From assembly GCA_938743325.2 (NCBI GenBank), contig OW568876.1:372001-436000 (forward strand): 64,000 bases of DNA, written 5' to 3'. The position numbers were made by a program, and so were the translations under genes. Below, piece by piece: positions 1-9,936 of this stretch. The notes beneath the pieces were generated by a model, which was not told the origin of the DNA, did not search any database, and worked only from the letters and a program-made list of their open reading frames with translations. This stretch comes from Pycnococcus provasolii. Lineage: Eukaryota; Chlorophyta; Pseudoscourfieldiophyceae; Pseudoscourfieldiales; Pycnococcaceae. The first letter of the stretch is position 1. The number at the start of each line of letters is the position of its first letter.

Positions 1-547
1 CAATCCAGTCAACGCGTATGTGCAGTGGCTCGTCCTCTGCCACGCCCGTCCCGCGGCCGCGCACGCTCGCCGTGACACCCGGGCACGCGGCTGCAAAGTA
101 GTCCAAGTTGGCACCACCTGGTCCACGTATCCTGTCCGCCGCCTCCACTCCCCCTCCCTGTGTCGTGTAGGCGAGCGCGCAGTCGGTGCCGCGCACGACG
201 CGCACGCTCGGTGGTTCGTGAGGGTGGGAGCGTGGTGCTCGCGCGTCACTAGCTCCTCCCGCGTTCAGGTCGTTTGGTCCCATGAGTTCGCTCACCGCAC
301 TCACCGCGGCGTCCACCGCAGCTTGCTTGTCTGCCCACGGCACGGCGGGCGCCGCCGTGATGTAGAGGTGCATGGGCCGCTGTTTCGCTGTTTCTTTGCT
401 TTGTCTTTGATTCTGCGTCGAGACATCGGTGACGTGCATGCCTCGCGTGACAATGACTGTTTGCGTTCGCTTCTCGAGTTCGTCTTGGAAGGCGCGACGC
501 GTGAGCTGCTGTCTAACGATGGGTGCGAGGTGGTTAATGGAAACCAT
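1..547 (-). CDS. KHDC4: KHDC4/BLOM7-like KH-domain RNA-binding protein, 5' part (runs off the left edge)
   Basis: The reading frame opens at an ATG at 547 on the minus strand and stays open to the first base, giving about 182 residues with no stop. Residues 1-85 (from MVSINHLAP, through TRGMHV, to RPMHLYI) resemble the first KH-like domain of KHDC4/BLOM7, where an EIND-L-P...TRG pattern is followed by a PLYLH strand. Residues 150-182 (GPGGANLDYF, then VRGRGTGVAEDEPLHI) resemble the second KH domain with its GRGSG...EP loop. In animals this family binds RNA and acts in pre-mRNA splicing in the nucleus. The linker between the domains is rich in Ala and Gly. It is divergently transcribed from the helicase gene at 1260, and the shared intergenic region carries a TTAGGG tract. 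The start is provisional because the frame could extend upstream through an intron. The family call rests on pattern similarity only. Confidence 0.55.
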   Translation of the reverse strand, partial: MVSINHLAPIVRQQLTRRAFQDELEKRTQTVIVTRGMHVTDVSTQNQRQSKETAKQRPMHLYITAAPAVPWADKQAAVDAAVSAVSELMGPNDLNAGGASDARAPRSHPHEPPSVRVVRGTDCALAYTTQGGGVEAADRIRGPGGANLDYFAAACPGVTASVRGRGTGVAEDEPLHIRVDWI

Positions 548-653
548 AGCGACAGGTTCCGTGCTCTTTGAGGAGGACGGAAGTCCATGGGTCCCCGAAC
601 GATGCTGCAAGTCTTCTCTTGAGGCATATTGGTACGATGAGGAGTTGGTGTGG

Positions 654-687
654 GCACTGGCACTGGCACTGGCACTGGCACTGGCAT
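654..687. repeat. CACTGG hexanucleotide tandem repeat
   Basis: About five perfect copies of a six-base unit (actggc) lie in the divergent promoter interval between the KH-domain gene and the helicase gene. No function is apparent. Confidence 0.85.
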
Positions 688-788
688 GGGTGGCAGCATT
701 GGTGGCGCCGATGCCGAGCGGCATGGCCTTCTCTTCGAAGAATCGAGAATGAAGAGAAGAAGAATGGTGATGAAGAAAGGGGAAGGGA

Positions 789-832
789 TTAGGGTTAGGG
801 TTAGGGTTAGGGTTAGGGTTAGAGGAGAGTGG
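789..832 (+). repeat. Interstitial telomere-like tract (TTAGGG)7
   Basis: Seven near-perfect TTAGGG units lie in the 712-bp region between the divergent genes starting at 547 (minus) and 1260 (plus). It is internal to a gene-dense region, so it is not a chromosome end. Similar tracts recur at other divergent promoters in this window. Confidence 0.95.
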
Positions 833-1148
833 TTAGTTCGGGGTTTTCGGTTCGGGGTGGTTAGTCTAGAACTATGAAATCTAAAAAGGATCTGCATTTC
901 CGCAGGTGCAGGGGGCCGGAATTTACCGTAGAAGGGGCCGTACATAGAACGGTAGACCAGAACCAGAAATATCGTAGGTAGAAGAGTTTCTTTCTGGAAG
1001 AAAAAGTAATGACGTGCATGACGTCATGTGCTGACTGTGCAAACTCACTCAGAAGATAGGTACCTATAGGGTCCATAGAATCGCTCTTAAAGTTTACCTT
1101 AGGCTAGGATAGCACCAGTCACCTGGACCACAGGACCAGTTCACCCGG

Positions 1149-1157
1149 TATAAAATA
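1149..1157 (+). promoter_or_regulatory. TATA box for the MOV10-like helicase gene
   Basis: TATAAAATA lies 103 bp upstream of the chosen ATG at 1260. A transcription start about 30 bp downstream would give a 5' leader of roughly 75 nt. This also argues against any initiation codon further upstream. Confidence 0.5.
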
Positions 1158-1259
1158 CCACTACAAAGCAGAGCAGGGAGGGACAAGGAAAGTTTGTGTG
1201 CGCCTGCTTCGTCCGTCCCCCCCCCCTCCGGCCCTCCCCCCGGAAAACACCTCCGAGCC

Positions 1260-4200
1260 ATGGACGCCGCTTCCATCCGTCTGGACGCCGCACGTACACT
1301 TCTTAGGTCTGTGACCTTGCTATGCTCATCCCAAAAACACGCGTGCTTTGGCGCATTCCTCTCGCGTGCAGGATCAGATGCAACCGCAGCGGCAGCAGCA
1401 GGGGCTTCTTTGTCATCCGCCTCCGTCGTCGTCATTGCTGCCACCGCAATCGTCCAGGCTCTCTCCGCGCTCAGAGAAGGATACCTGAATGGTACCAACA
1501 TCTCTGAACTTGTCAACCATGAGGTGAACTACAACGACCAGAGGGCAATCTTCAAAAGCTTACTCGAGGACATAGGCAAGCCTGCAGGCTTGCTCGCTGT
1601 CGACAAACACATCTGGTCCACCCTTGGAGGACGCGGCGTGTCCACACAGCACGAAGACGACGGCGACGGCGACGAAGGTGCCAACCCTAGTCAGGAGGAC
1701 AACCTTCGTGACGACGACGCAACCGCACCAGACGTGAGAGTACACGAGGCGCTGCAACGCGGAATTGCCGCGTGGAAATCCAACATCGCGCAAACGATGG
1801 GTGGGTCCCCCTCAAGCGTTCTAAGAACGTCGTCGCTGTGGATAGCACGATCGCTTGCTCCTGGTGCAGCACGCTTCGCGCCGTCTATCAAGGCACTTGC
1901 ACAGGTGAACGCTGCGCCGACAGTCGCAGCATTTTATCCGTCGACTTTGAACTTCGGGAGGCTGAGGGCTGCGCCGTTCGGAGACGTTCCGGAGACGTTC
2001 GAGCGTACCGTGTACCTCCAGACCCATGCCACAGACACTATCGCGGTCATTGCGCTTCGTCTGATCACCGATTGCGAGGCCACGTTCACCGCAAGACATG
2101 CTGACAGCGGAGAGCCGCTCACAACGACCACGTCACGCAGTGACGACCCGGACATCTCGTGGTTTCCAAGCACGGAACGTGCGCTCCTCATCCCACCGAA
2201 CGGATGCATGCCCATCACCGTGACCGCATCTTGCCACGAATTTCGCACGGGACGTGTTGGATGTATTCTCGCTGCATTGATTGTACCCGCACGAGCGGCT
2301 CTCGAGCAGGACCCTAAGACCATTCCAAGGATCATGCCCATGCTGTTCAGCACGTCGTTCGTGACCACGTTGGCAGCCTATGTGGAAGTTCTGCCAACCA
2401 AGGTGCTTAGAACTTCAACAGACGACGATCCCGCGTCAGCCAAGGCGACTGCCGCGAAGATGCTTGCGGTTGAGGCAAAGTCGTTCCGGACAAAGTACCT
2501 GGAGACTTTGTTCACAGATCGCCAACCGCACGAATTCGTTCGATGCCGAAGTGCGCTGGAGGATGTGCCGCTCATATCCTGGGAACCTGGGCCGGGGCAA
2601 GATGTGTCCTTGCATAGAGGAAACCCTTACTACGCATCTATCAAACGAGACGCAAAGGCGGCTCAGGATATGCCAAATTCACGCCTCGACTTCCTAACGC
2701 CGAGCACTGCCGATTCTTTCAGCACGCCGCAGATGGAGTGGATGAGACAACAACTTCAGCACTATCGCCTACTCACCCTTGACTGGCTTGCGGAGCAGCA
2801 TTTGTACAGAACGTTCGACGCGTTTCACGTGGAGGCAGAGTGGGTCCAGATTCGGGGTTATTGGGCACTTCAGCTGAAAGTTCAAGGTGTGGAGGATGCC
2901 CGACCAGCCGTTTCCGTTGGCGACTGTGTGTATGTCAAATACGCGGCTGTACATTTGCCAACCATCTACGTCGCGCGAGTGATTGATGTGAATGCGGCAC
3001 GTGCCCTCGTGTCGGTGGAGATGCCAGACGAGAGACACTTCTCCAAAACCACGGTGCATGTTCAATTCCTGCCCTCCGATGTTCGGCACACGCTGTGCGT
3101 GATGGCACTTTCGCGAATCATTGTCTCCGGGAACGACGTGCCACCAATGCTGCCCCCTCCGCGTAAGAGCAGCGCACATGACCTGCAGGCTGCGCAGATA
3201 CAATACAATAGGACGGAAGGGTACCAGGGAAATGGCAAGTACATACCAAAACGAGATGCGAATGTTGTTTCTAGACGCCGGATTAAGTATGATCGAAAGT
3301 CTCGGAAGGAGCGCCTCATGCAGCGCAGCGCGCACGACAGTGTTGGAATCGTCGAATTTGCGGGTGACGACGACGAGCCGCTCACCGTGCCAAGTGTTCC
3401 AACGCGACGTCGAATGCCGTTGAATGACGCTCAGGAGGCTGCCGTCAGAGGTTTTGTCACCTCATTTCGTCGTAGGCTTGCCGTTACTCCAACCAATAAT
3501 TGTGAATATGACTTGGGAACCTCCCCCATTTCGCTGCTTTTCGGACCGCCGGGCACAGGAAAGACACGCACCGTGGTGGAGATTGCCGCGCGCTTGCTCG
3601 CCGAGTACTCCACCATACGCATCCTCCTCGTGGCACCGGCACCATATGCGGCTGACGCTCTCGCGTCTGCCCTCGGTACGCGGCGGGGAGGCGTTGGCTT
3701 GACGGAAGGCGAGATGCTTCGAATAAACGAGCCGAATCGGATTCCGGCAACTGTCAAGGAGGACGTTTTGCGCTACACCCTCCCAGTTGCCAACCTTCCG
3801 CCGGGCTCGTGCACTTTCTACCAGCCGCCCACGGACGATGACGTAAAGTTTGCCCGCGCGCTCGTGTGTACGACGCTTTCAAGTCACCTCGTGACGGCTT
3901 TGGCTTGGAGGCCAGACGTCATACTGATTGACGAGGCTGCACAGGCGAGCGTTCCTGAAACGCTCATCCCGCTGTCGCTGATGGAGGGAGGAACGAGCGC
4001 ATTGTTGGCTGGTGATCCCTACCAGCTCGGCCCTCGCGTGTTTTCCCGCATCGCCTTCGAGCATGGTCTTGGTAAAAGCATGCTGGAGCATTGGCTCGAG
4101 TACATCAAGGGGGTGGACAGAAAAGTGGAGGCGGAAAATTGCATCGATGGAATCGCCACTCCGCTGTGCTATAGACTCTGTGCCAACTACCGTTCGCATC

Positions 4201-5204
4201 CTGATGTATTGCAGCTTTTGTCGCGACTTTTCTACGGCAATGCCGTGTACTCCGCCGCCGACGTGGCAAACTTCACGCTGCCCGAGGGTTGGAGGGACCT
4301 CTGCCTGTCACTGGGACAAACTGTCACAGCCGGTGGTGGTGCACAGCTCGTCACGCCCGCCGCAACGCCACGAGTTTGCTTTCTTGGCATCCAGGGCACC
4401 ACCTCGCGTGTCGGTTACGGTGACGCGTCGCCATCCCTATTCAACGCGGAAGAGGCAAATGCGCTCGTGACGGCTCTCGTGTCGTACCTGCAGATGGAGG
4501 GATGCGACACAAATTCCGTTGGCGTGGTATGTACATTCCGAAAGCAGGTGCAGCTCATTCGACTGATGCTTCGAGAACGAGGCTTAGGTGCCATTCGCGT
4601 CGGAACGATTTCTGACTACCAAGGCCAGGAAGAGAAAGTGCTGTTCGTCTCAACTGTGTACGTGAGCACCCGCCGTGCAATGCGTGCCGCGGGAGGTCCT
4701 CCAAAGCACGCGAAGGGAGGGGGAGATGCTGACCCCAATCACTATGCACTCGAACAGCTCATGCAAGCTCCCGCACCTGAGTTGCTTGGATCAACCTCGG
4801 CGGCACATGCGGGACACCATCGCCGCTTCGAGATGTCACCTCCTCCGGCTGATGGGACGTCCGTTTTCGAGAGTTTCTTGGTGAATCCTCGCTCCTTTAA
4901 TGTGGTCATGTCGCGTGCGAAGGCACTCACTGTGGTGTTTGGCCATCCAGCTACTCTCGCGAGTTGCGGAGATCACTGGCGTCAATTGCTGGCATTCAGC
5001 TTCGATCGTGGTTGGTACTTTGGACAAGGGTACGATGCCATGATGCACCTGCAGGGTGGCAGCGGCAGCGGTGTCGTCGGTGGCGGATTGCCACAGACAT
5101 TAGGAGCGGGATACCACTTTGACACCGCCGTCGATCCACCCGCCGACGAGTACGAGGACGACCACTTTAATGGCAATGCGCCGACTGCGAGAATCGAGCT
5201 GTAA
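1260..5204 (+). CDS. MOV10/SDE3-like SF1 RNA helicase
   Basis: A protein of 1,314 residues with the motifs of Upf1-like superfamily 1 RNA helicases. Walker A GPPGTGKT is near residue 762, the DEAA motif II (LIDEAAQAS) near 891, then GDPYQLGP, the ANYRSHP motif, SDYQGQEE, and a C-terminal FNVVMSRAK motif near 1211. The FYPSTLNFG segment near residue 225 resembles the ASH/Ig-like domain in the N-terminal half of MOV10, SDE3 and Armitage, which together with domain order favours that subfamily over Upf1 or senataxin. Such helicases act in cytoplasmic RNA silencing and mRNA decay. The ATG at 1260 has a good context (gccATGg) and a TATA box upstream. A UGUAA poly(A)-type signal follows the stop at 5213. 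No frameshift or missing motif is seen. The last ~60 residues are Gly-rich and acidic, without a known domain. Confidence 0.85.
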   Translation: MDAASIRLDAARTLLRSVTLLCSSQKHACFGAFLSRAGSDATAAAAAGASLSSASVVVIAATAIVQALSALREGYLNGTNISELVNHEVNYNDQRAIFKSLLEDIGKPAGLLAVDKHIWSTLGGRGVSTQHEDDGDGDEGANPSQEDNLRDDDATAPDVRVHEALQRGIAAWKSNIAQTMGGSPSSVLRTSSLWIARSLAPGAARFAPSIKALAQVNAAPTVAAFYPSTLNFGRLRAAPFGDVPETFERTVYLQTHATDTIAVIALRLITDCEATFTARHADSGEPLTTTTSRSDDPDISWFPSTERALLIPPNGCMPITVTASCHEFRTGRVGCILAALIVPARAALEQDPKTIPRIMPMLFSTSFVTTLAAYVEVLPTKVLRTSTDDDPASAKATAAKMLAVEAKSFRTKYLETLFTDRQPHEFVRCRSALEDVPLISWEPGPGQDVSLHRGNPYYASIKRDAKAAQDMPNSRLDFLTPSTADSFSTPQMEWMRQQLQHYRLLTLDWLAEQHLYRTFDAFHVEAEWVQIRGYWALQLKVQGVEDARPAVSVGDCVYVKYAAVHLPTIYVARVIDVNAARALVSVEMPDERHFSKTTVHVQFLPSDVRHTLCVMALSRIIVSGNDVPPMLPPPRKSSAHDLQAAQIQYNRTEGYQGNGKYIPKRDANVVSRRRIKYDRKSRKERLMQRSAHDSVGIVEFAGDDDEPLTVPSVPTRRRMPLNDAQEAAVRGFVTSFRRRLAVTPTNNCEYDLGTSPISLLFGPPGTGKTRTVVEIAARLLAEYSTIRILLVAPAPYAADALASALGTRRGGVGLTEGEMLRINEPNRIPATVKEDVLRYTLPVANLPPGSCTFYQPPTDDDVKFARALVCTTLSSHLVTALAWRPDVILIDEAAQASVPETLIPLSLMEGGTSALLAGDPYQLGPRVFSRIAFEHGLGKSMLEHWLEYIKGVDRKVEAENCIDGIATPLCYRLCANYRSHPDVLQLLSRLFYGNAVYSAADVANFTLPEGWRDLCLSLGQTVTAGGGAQLVTPAATPRVCFLGIQGTTSRVGYGDASPSLFNAEEANALVTALVSYLQMEGCDTNSVGVVCTFRKQVQLIRLMLRERGLGAIRVGTISDYQGQEEKVLFVSTVYVSTRRAMRAAGGPPKHAKGGGDADPNHYALEQLMQAPAPELLGSTSAAHAGHHRRFEMSPPPADGTSVFESFLVNPRSFNVVMSRAKALTVVFGHPATLASCGDHWRQLLAFSFDRGWYFGQGYDAMMHLQGGSGSGVVGGGLPQTLGAGYHFDTAVDPPADEYEDDHFNGNAPTARIEL

Positions 5205-5212
5205 TAGTGCTT

Positions 5213-5217
5213 TGTAA
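5213..5217 (+). terminator. TGTAA polyadenylation signal of the helicase gene
   Basis: TGTAA, the poly(A) signal used by chlorophyte algae, lies 9 bp past the stop. Similar TGTAA motifs follow stops at 10518, 14304, 25151, 44296 and 55570. Confidence 0.45.
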
Positions 5218-5300
5218 TATTGAACTGAACTGAACTGTGTATCAGGTTACCAACAATGACTAGACTAATCAAACTTTTCTTCTCTCCTCACGTTCCTCGC

Positions 5301-6434
5301 TTACGGAATCTTGTAGAGCACCTTGCCCGTCGACTTGCCAGCCTCGAGATAATCGTGGCCGAGCTGCACATCCTTCAGATCGAAGACCTTGTCCACGCTC
5401 ACGTTGAGCTTGCCAGCCAGCAGCCACCCGAAGATGTCGTCCGCACGCTCCAGCAGCTCCTCGCGCGTCACCGAGTAGTCGTTGAGCTTGGGGCGCGTCA
5501 TGAACGAGCTCTTCTCGATGTGGCGCAGCGGCGGGTAGGCGGGAACTGCTCCAGACGCGTTTCCGAAGCTCACGAAGATGCCACGACGTGCGAGCGAGTT
5601 CAGCGCAATCTCCCAAGTCGCAGCTCCGATTCCATCGATGACGCACTTCACGCCCTCTCCTCCCGTGATCTCCTTCACCTTCGCGACGATGTCGACGCTC
5701 GTGTAGTCCTCGTACGTCGTTCCTGGCACCTCGTCGAGCACGATGAGCTCGTCGACACCCGTCGCGCGCGCGACATCCGCCTTCGACTTGCTGCATGTTC
5801 CAATCACCTTGTATCCTCGAATCTTCGCCATCTGGCACGCCCACTGGCACGTTCCAGATCCGGCTCCGTGGATGAGCATCCACTCGCCAGGCTTGACGAG
5901 CTGCGCGTGCGCGCTGTGCGTGAGGTAGTGCGCCGTGAGTCCCTGCACTCCGCACGACACGGCGACGGCCATGTCGAGGTCGTCAGGCACGGGAAGCACC
6001 TTGGCTCCCGGCACGGCGGTGTACTCGCAGTACGTCTGGAAGACGCTGCTGTACGAGACGCGGTCGCCAACCTTGCAGAACTGCTCAGCCTCCGGGCTGA
6101 CTGCGACGACGGTGCCTCCTCCCTCCTGTCCCCCGATGAACGGGAGCTCTCGCTTGTACAGACCGCTGCGGTGGTACGTGTCAATGAAGTTGATTCCGGC
6201 GTACTCGTTTTTGATGATGACGCCTCCAGGCGCGAGCTTTGGCGTGGGGTAGTCCGTTTCGACCTTCATGACGCTCGATGGTCCCGTTTCGCGGATCACC
6301 GCCGCGGTCATGGTGGCGGGAACGTCGGCGAACGTGCGGAGGAACATCGACGACTGTTGTGCTGCTGCTGCTGCTGCTGCCGTAGGAATCGCTCCTCGTT
6401 TGAGGCTATGGCGTGCGAAAGCTGCGAGCATCAT
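5301..6434 (-). CDS. Zeta-crystallin/quinone oxidoreductase-like MDR enzyme, organelle-targeted
   Basis: A 377-residue medium-chain dehydrogenase/reductase of the NADPH:quinone oxidoreductase (QOR, zeta-crystallin) branch. Residues 1-35 (basic, Ala-rich, with an Ala run and no acidic residues) look like a mitochondrial or plastid presequence. The mature part starts near MTAAVIRETG. GroES-like N-terminal half: YAGINFIDTYHRSGLY, then GQEGGGTVVAV. The nucleotide-binding fold follows, with LIHGAGSGTCQWACQMA in place of the usual AxGGVG loop. There are no structural zinc cysteines, as expected for QOR. Enzymes of this type make a one-electron or alkenal/quinone reduction with NADPH. It is convergent with the helicase gene, the two stops being 96 bp apart. 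The two adjacent ATGs at 6434 make the start secure. Confidence 0.85.
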   Translation of the reverse strand: MMLAAFARHSLKRGAIPTAAAAAAAQQSSMFLRTFADVPATMTAAVIRETGPSSVMKVETDYPTPKLAPGGVIIKNEYAGINFIDTYHRSGLYKRELPFIGGQEGGGTVVAVSPEAEQFCKVGDRVSYSSVFQTYCEYTAVPGAKVLPVPDDLDMAVAVSCGVQGLTAHYLTHSAHAQLVKPGEWMLIHGAGSGTCQWACQMAKIRGYKVIGTCSKSKADVARATGVDELIVLDEVPGTTYEDYTSVDIVAKVKEITGGEGVKCVIDGIGAATWEIALNSLARRGIFVSFGNASGAVPAYPPLRHIEKSSFMTRPKLNDYSVTREELLERADDIFGWLLAGKLNVSVDKVFDLKDVQLGHDYLEAGKSTGKVLYKIP

Positions 6435-7602
6435 CGTGATACTGTATGATGGTAGCTAAGAAAGTATGTGTAAAACGTGAAAAGTGAGATGTGGAATCTA
6501 TCCGGGATGATAGATGATGAAGACGAAGTGGCTTGGCTTTGTTGGAACAAAAAGGAGGCGCCGTCACTCACAGGAGGGACTCACCCAAGGGAAAACACCC
6601 AAACACTCACTGGTCACCAGTCACCACGAGACGAGACGAGCCTAGAACTCAGCAAGAAACAACCACAACAACAAGTGGCACCCACCCTTCTTATCCCTGT
6701 TCACAGACGTTCCCTCAACCAAACGGCGAAACCTGTGCGGTGTCCCCCCTCCTTTCCTTCCCCGAAACCCCCAGTACAGTCACTTTTTGAGGGCACACCT
6801 GTAAAGTTTATTACCGGTAGTTTGTCTTAGTTTCCAAAGGAAAGGCGATCGATTCCGTCGGGAAACTCCACAGGGGAATGCATTGGAAATGCAGGGTCAA
6901 AAAGCACCCCCCGGGCTGCCGGGAGAGGAGTTGTACCCGAATCTTATCCTCAATCAATCACTGTGATCAATCAATTTTATAAAATTGACCGAACGGAACG
7001 GGGTTTTGGTTTCCCCGATCGATGGCACCGGTGCTCCATAACGCCTGTGGCCTCCCCCTCCCCAGCTGGCATATCTTTTTTTCCAAGAGCCTCTACGCTC
7101 CTCTTCGTCCGGATGGGAGCACATGGGGTTGCACAAGAATTTTTCCCCTGACTATTTCCTGGAGTGATCTCCTTTTTCGCCTCACCTCAGGCATCAGGGA
7201 ATCGCTGTGGTCATCGTGGTATTTTCGTCACCAGGTCGATCACGATTACCTCTAACTTGAACTAGTCTGGTCATACCTGCAGTCTCATCACTCGGTAGAC
7301 TAAGAAGGACTGTTTGGTAGAGTTCATCACTGTGAAGAAGGTCGTCAAGACTCACTCCTCAGAGAGGCTCAGGCTGGTTGTTTGCGTTCGTGGTTCTCAG
7401 CCTCCAGTTCTACCCGTATCATACCTTGGAAAAGAACAGATTAAAGGAACAAAAAACACCCCTTAGCCTCTACGAGTAACTCGCCGCCGCTGAGGCTCAA
7501 ACTCGCCGCCTCACTCGCGCCGATCGTCTCAACGCCTCACGAGGCTGGACTAACTTTCGACACCCTTTTTTCCCCCTTCGTAGAACTACGGTACGGTAAG
7601 CA
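6435..7602. other. 1.17-kb divergent intergenic region, no supported gene
   Basis: It lies between the 5' ends of the quinone oxidoreductase gene (minus) and the RraA-KDPG aldolase gene (plus). I see no open frame with protein-like composition, no tRNA arms and no telomere-like tract. The last ~150 bp are probably the aldolase 5' UTR and promoter. Confidence 0.5.
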
Positions 7603-9252
7603 ATGTCGTCAACGACGATGTTCAGGTCCGTCGCGTCCATGCTCGCGACGCGCGTCATGGCGTCGTCCGCATCCGCAGCGGCACCCACAGCAGCGTACAG
7701 CAACATGGCCCTGCGCGCATTCGCGACGGGACCTGCGGCAGCATCCGCAGGTGCCATCTCCGATGACCTGCTCGCCAAGCTCAAGACGCTCAGCACGCAG
7801 AGCCTCATCGACGGCCTGTGGGTCATGGGATGGCCAGACTCGTTCATCGAGGGAGCGAGGCCTCTCGCACCTGGACAGAAGATGGCTGGACGCGCAGTCA
7901 CGTGCAGATTCGTCATGCACCGCCCGGACATCCAGCAGGACAAGCCTGGCGGCGAGAACAGCCCGGAGTACGAGGCGTTCGAGATGGCTGGACCGAACGA
8001 GGCGATTGTCATGTCCAGCGGCGGACCGTGGGAGAGCGTCGGTGGAGACATCAAGTTCCTCCGACTCGCGCAGAAGGGATGCGCCGGACTCGTCACCGAC
8101 GGAAGCGTGCGCGACACCGACGCGCTCATCAACTACGGGTTCCCCGTGTACTCGTACAGCGTGACGCCAAAGCAGGGACCGAACGCGCACTGGCCTTGGG
8201 AGTGCAACAGCATCATCAACTGCGGAGGCGTGGTCGTGCGCCCGGGAGATGCGGTTGTCGGAGACCAGGATGGCGTCGTCGTCGTTCCCGCCGCGGTGGC
8301 GCAGCAGGTGTACGACATCGCGCACAGCCGCGAGACGGTGGAGGAAATTGTCAAGGAGGAGCTGGAGAAGAACCCGGGACCGCCGGGACGCTACTACCCG
8401 TTCGTGTCTGGAAAGATCAAAAAGGACTCGCCGCTCTGCAAGCTTCTTGCGTCCAAGGGCCTTGACTCGTCGAAGTACTACTCCACCTCCACCTCCTCGC
8501 GCTTCGGCGGCAGCAGCTCGGTGGCGACCGGCATCCGTGGCGGCGCATTCGGCGCACGCCGAAACTTCAGCAGCAGCGCGGCGGGAGATCGCCACATGCG
8601 AACGAAGGCTGACATGGACGAGGTTTCCAAGTTCATCACCGACTGGAGGGCGACCGCGGTGCTGCGCACGCCCACCGAGGCTGCGGCATCCAAGGCGATG
8701 GACGCCGCGATTGACGCAGGATTCAAGGTCTGCGAGTTCACGCTCACGACGCCTGGATGCCTCGACCGCGTGGCTGAGTACACGAAGAAGGAGGGAATCA
8801 TGGTTGGATGCGGAACCGTGATGTGCATTGAGGATGCCGAGAAGGCGATGGACGCCGGTGCGCGCTTCATCGTCATGCCGTGCCTCGTCGAGGAGGTGGT
8901 GTCGTGGTGCGCGGAGCGCAACATCACCTGCATCCCCGGATGTGGCACGCCGTCGGAGCTGTACCGTGCGTACAGGCTCGGAGCGCCGATCCAGAAGGTG
9001 TTCCCTGGCGTGGCGAACGGACCGATGTGGATCAAGGCTGTGAGCGCCGCCCTGCCGATGCTTAAGGTCAACCCGACGTCCGGTGTGGAGATTGACACCG
9101 CGGTGGACTACCTCAAGTGTGGCGCGAACAGCCTCGGTTTCGTCGCGCCTCTGTTCGATCCCGTGGAGATCAAGAACGAGGAGTGGGATAAGATTAACGC
9201 CCGTGCCGTGAAGATTATCAAAAATATCACGGATGCTGGGTTCATGCCATAA
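7603..9252 (+). CDS. Fused RraA-like (HMG/oxaloacetate aldolase) and KDPG aldolase protein, organelle-targeted
   Basis: A 549-residue protein made of two different pyruvate aldolase folds. Residues 1-47 form a Ser/Ala/Arg presequence (MFRSVASMLATRV...LRAFATGP). Residues ~50-245 match the RraA/4-hydroxy-4-methyl-2-oxoglutarate aldolase family, including the substrate- and metal-binding DGSVRDTD motif and PGDAVVGDQDGVVVVP. Residues ~335-540 match KDPG/KHG aldolase (Eda) of the Entner-Doudoroff pathway: ATAVLRTPT, CEFTLTTPG with the catalytic Glu, GCGTVMCIEDA, CIPGCGTPSE, and QKVFPGVANGP with the Schiff-base Lys near residue 464. The Arg of bacterial EVTLRT is Thr here. Residues ~300-330 between the domains are basic, Ser-rich and end in ARRNFSSSA, resembling a second mitochondrial presequence. 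Both domains look intact, so a bifunctional or post-translationally split enzyme is possible. The start is preceded by no other in-frame ATG nearby. Confidence 0.88.
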   Translation: MSSTTMFRSVASMLATRVMASSASAAAPTAAYSNMALRAFATGPAAASAGAISDDLLAKLKTLSTQSLIDGLWVMGWPDSFIEGARPLAPGQKMAGRAVTCRFVMHRPDIQQDKPGGENSPEYEAFEMAGPNEAIVMSSGGPWESVGGDIKFLRLAQKGCAGLVTDGSVRDTDALINYGFPVYSYSVTPKQGPNAHWPWECNSIINCGGVVVRPGDAVVGDQDGVVVVPAAVAQQVYDIAHSRETVEEIVKEELEKNPGPPGRYYPFVSGKIKKDSPLCKLLASKGLDSSKYYSTSTSSRFGGSSSVATGIRGGAFGARRNFSSSAAGDRHMRTKADMDEVSKFITDWRATAVLRTPTEAAASKAMDAAIDAGFKVCEFTLTTPGCLDRVAEYTKKEGIMVGCGTVMCIEDAEKAMDAGARFIVMPCLVEEVVSWCAERNITCIPGCGTPSELYRAYRLGAPIQKVFPGVANGPMWIKAVSAALPMLKVNPTSGVEIDTAVDYLKCGANSLGFVAPLFDPVEIKNEEWDKINARAVKIIKNITDAGFMP

Positions 9253-9936
9253 AAGCGCTTGCTTTTTCTGGAAAATGCACCACGGCATCTCATGTTTTGT
9301 TTCAGTTTGTTGTTGCAATCCCTGAGGAGGAATCAGCAGAATTTCCAAAAACAAAATTGAAAACGAAACGTGTGAACGTGTAGTGGGAGAGCAGAGAGAG
9401 AGGTGTGGTGTGAAGGGAAGTGTTTTCAAAAGTCAATGGGGCGATGTTTGTTACAGAAAGTTACAAAATACAGTAGAGAATTTTCGATTACTTACAATGA
9501 TGTATGTATTGGCTCAAGTGCAGTACTGTAGTTGTTCACATGCATGCATAACTTATTTTAATGATACATATCGTGCGGTTTATTGTCTCCTCCTAGCTAA
9601 ATTAGTTTTGGTTGTTCTGGTTGTTCTGTGGAGAGCCCACCCTTTTTTTTAAAACCAAAATTTGTTCAAGTGTTTTCGACTTTTCGACTTCCGAGCCGCG
9701 CCAAGACAATCCTTGACCTCAAGGGCAAGCGAGTCTGCGGAGTTGCTGAGAGAGCCAAGGAAGTCCGGTGGACGTCGTGATTTGGATAAGTCACAAAGGG
9801 AAAAACATTATGGGTGCGCCGATTGAGTCAGATTTCTTGTTGGTTTCAGGTCATTCCAAAGCCAAAACCCCAAAACGGAATGATGTGGTTTTCCGGGTCA
9901 GATTTTTTTCCGCCGATCTCTCCTCATAAAAGAAGC
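9253..9936. other. Intergenic region, nothing supported
   Basis: 684 bp between the aldolase-fusion stop and the small membrane-protein gene. Short AT-rich stretches are present. A ~70-bp piece near 9700-9780 reads as an open frame of normal composition but has no start and no recognisable match, so I do not call it. Confidence 0.4.

Noticed and set aside
789-832. Left chromosome end (true telomere)
   Set aside because: The tract is 44 bp, has genes on both sides, and similar tracts occur throughout the window in both orientations.
5256-6449. Long plus-strand ORF of 397 codons opposite the quinone oxidoreductase
   Set aside because: It is rich in Arg/His/Glu as expected for the antisense of a GC-biased gene, and the minus strand encodes a complete MDR enzyme.
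7609-9429. 606-codon minus-strand ORF opposite the aldolase fusion
   Set aside because: Arg/His-rich shadow frame with no domains; the plus strand has two recognisable enzymes.
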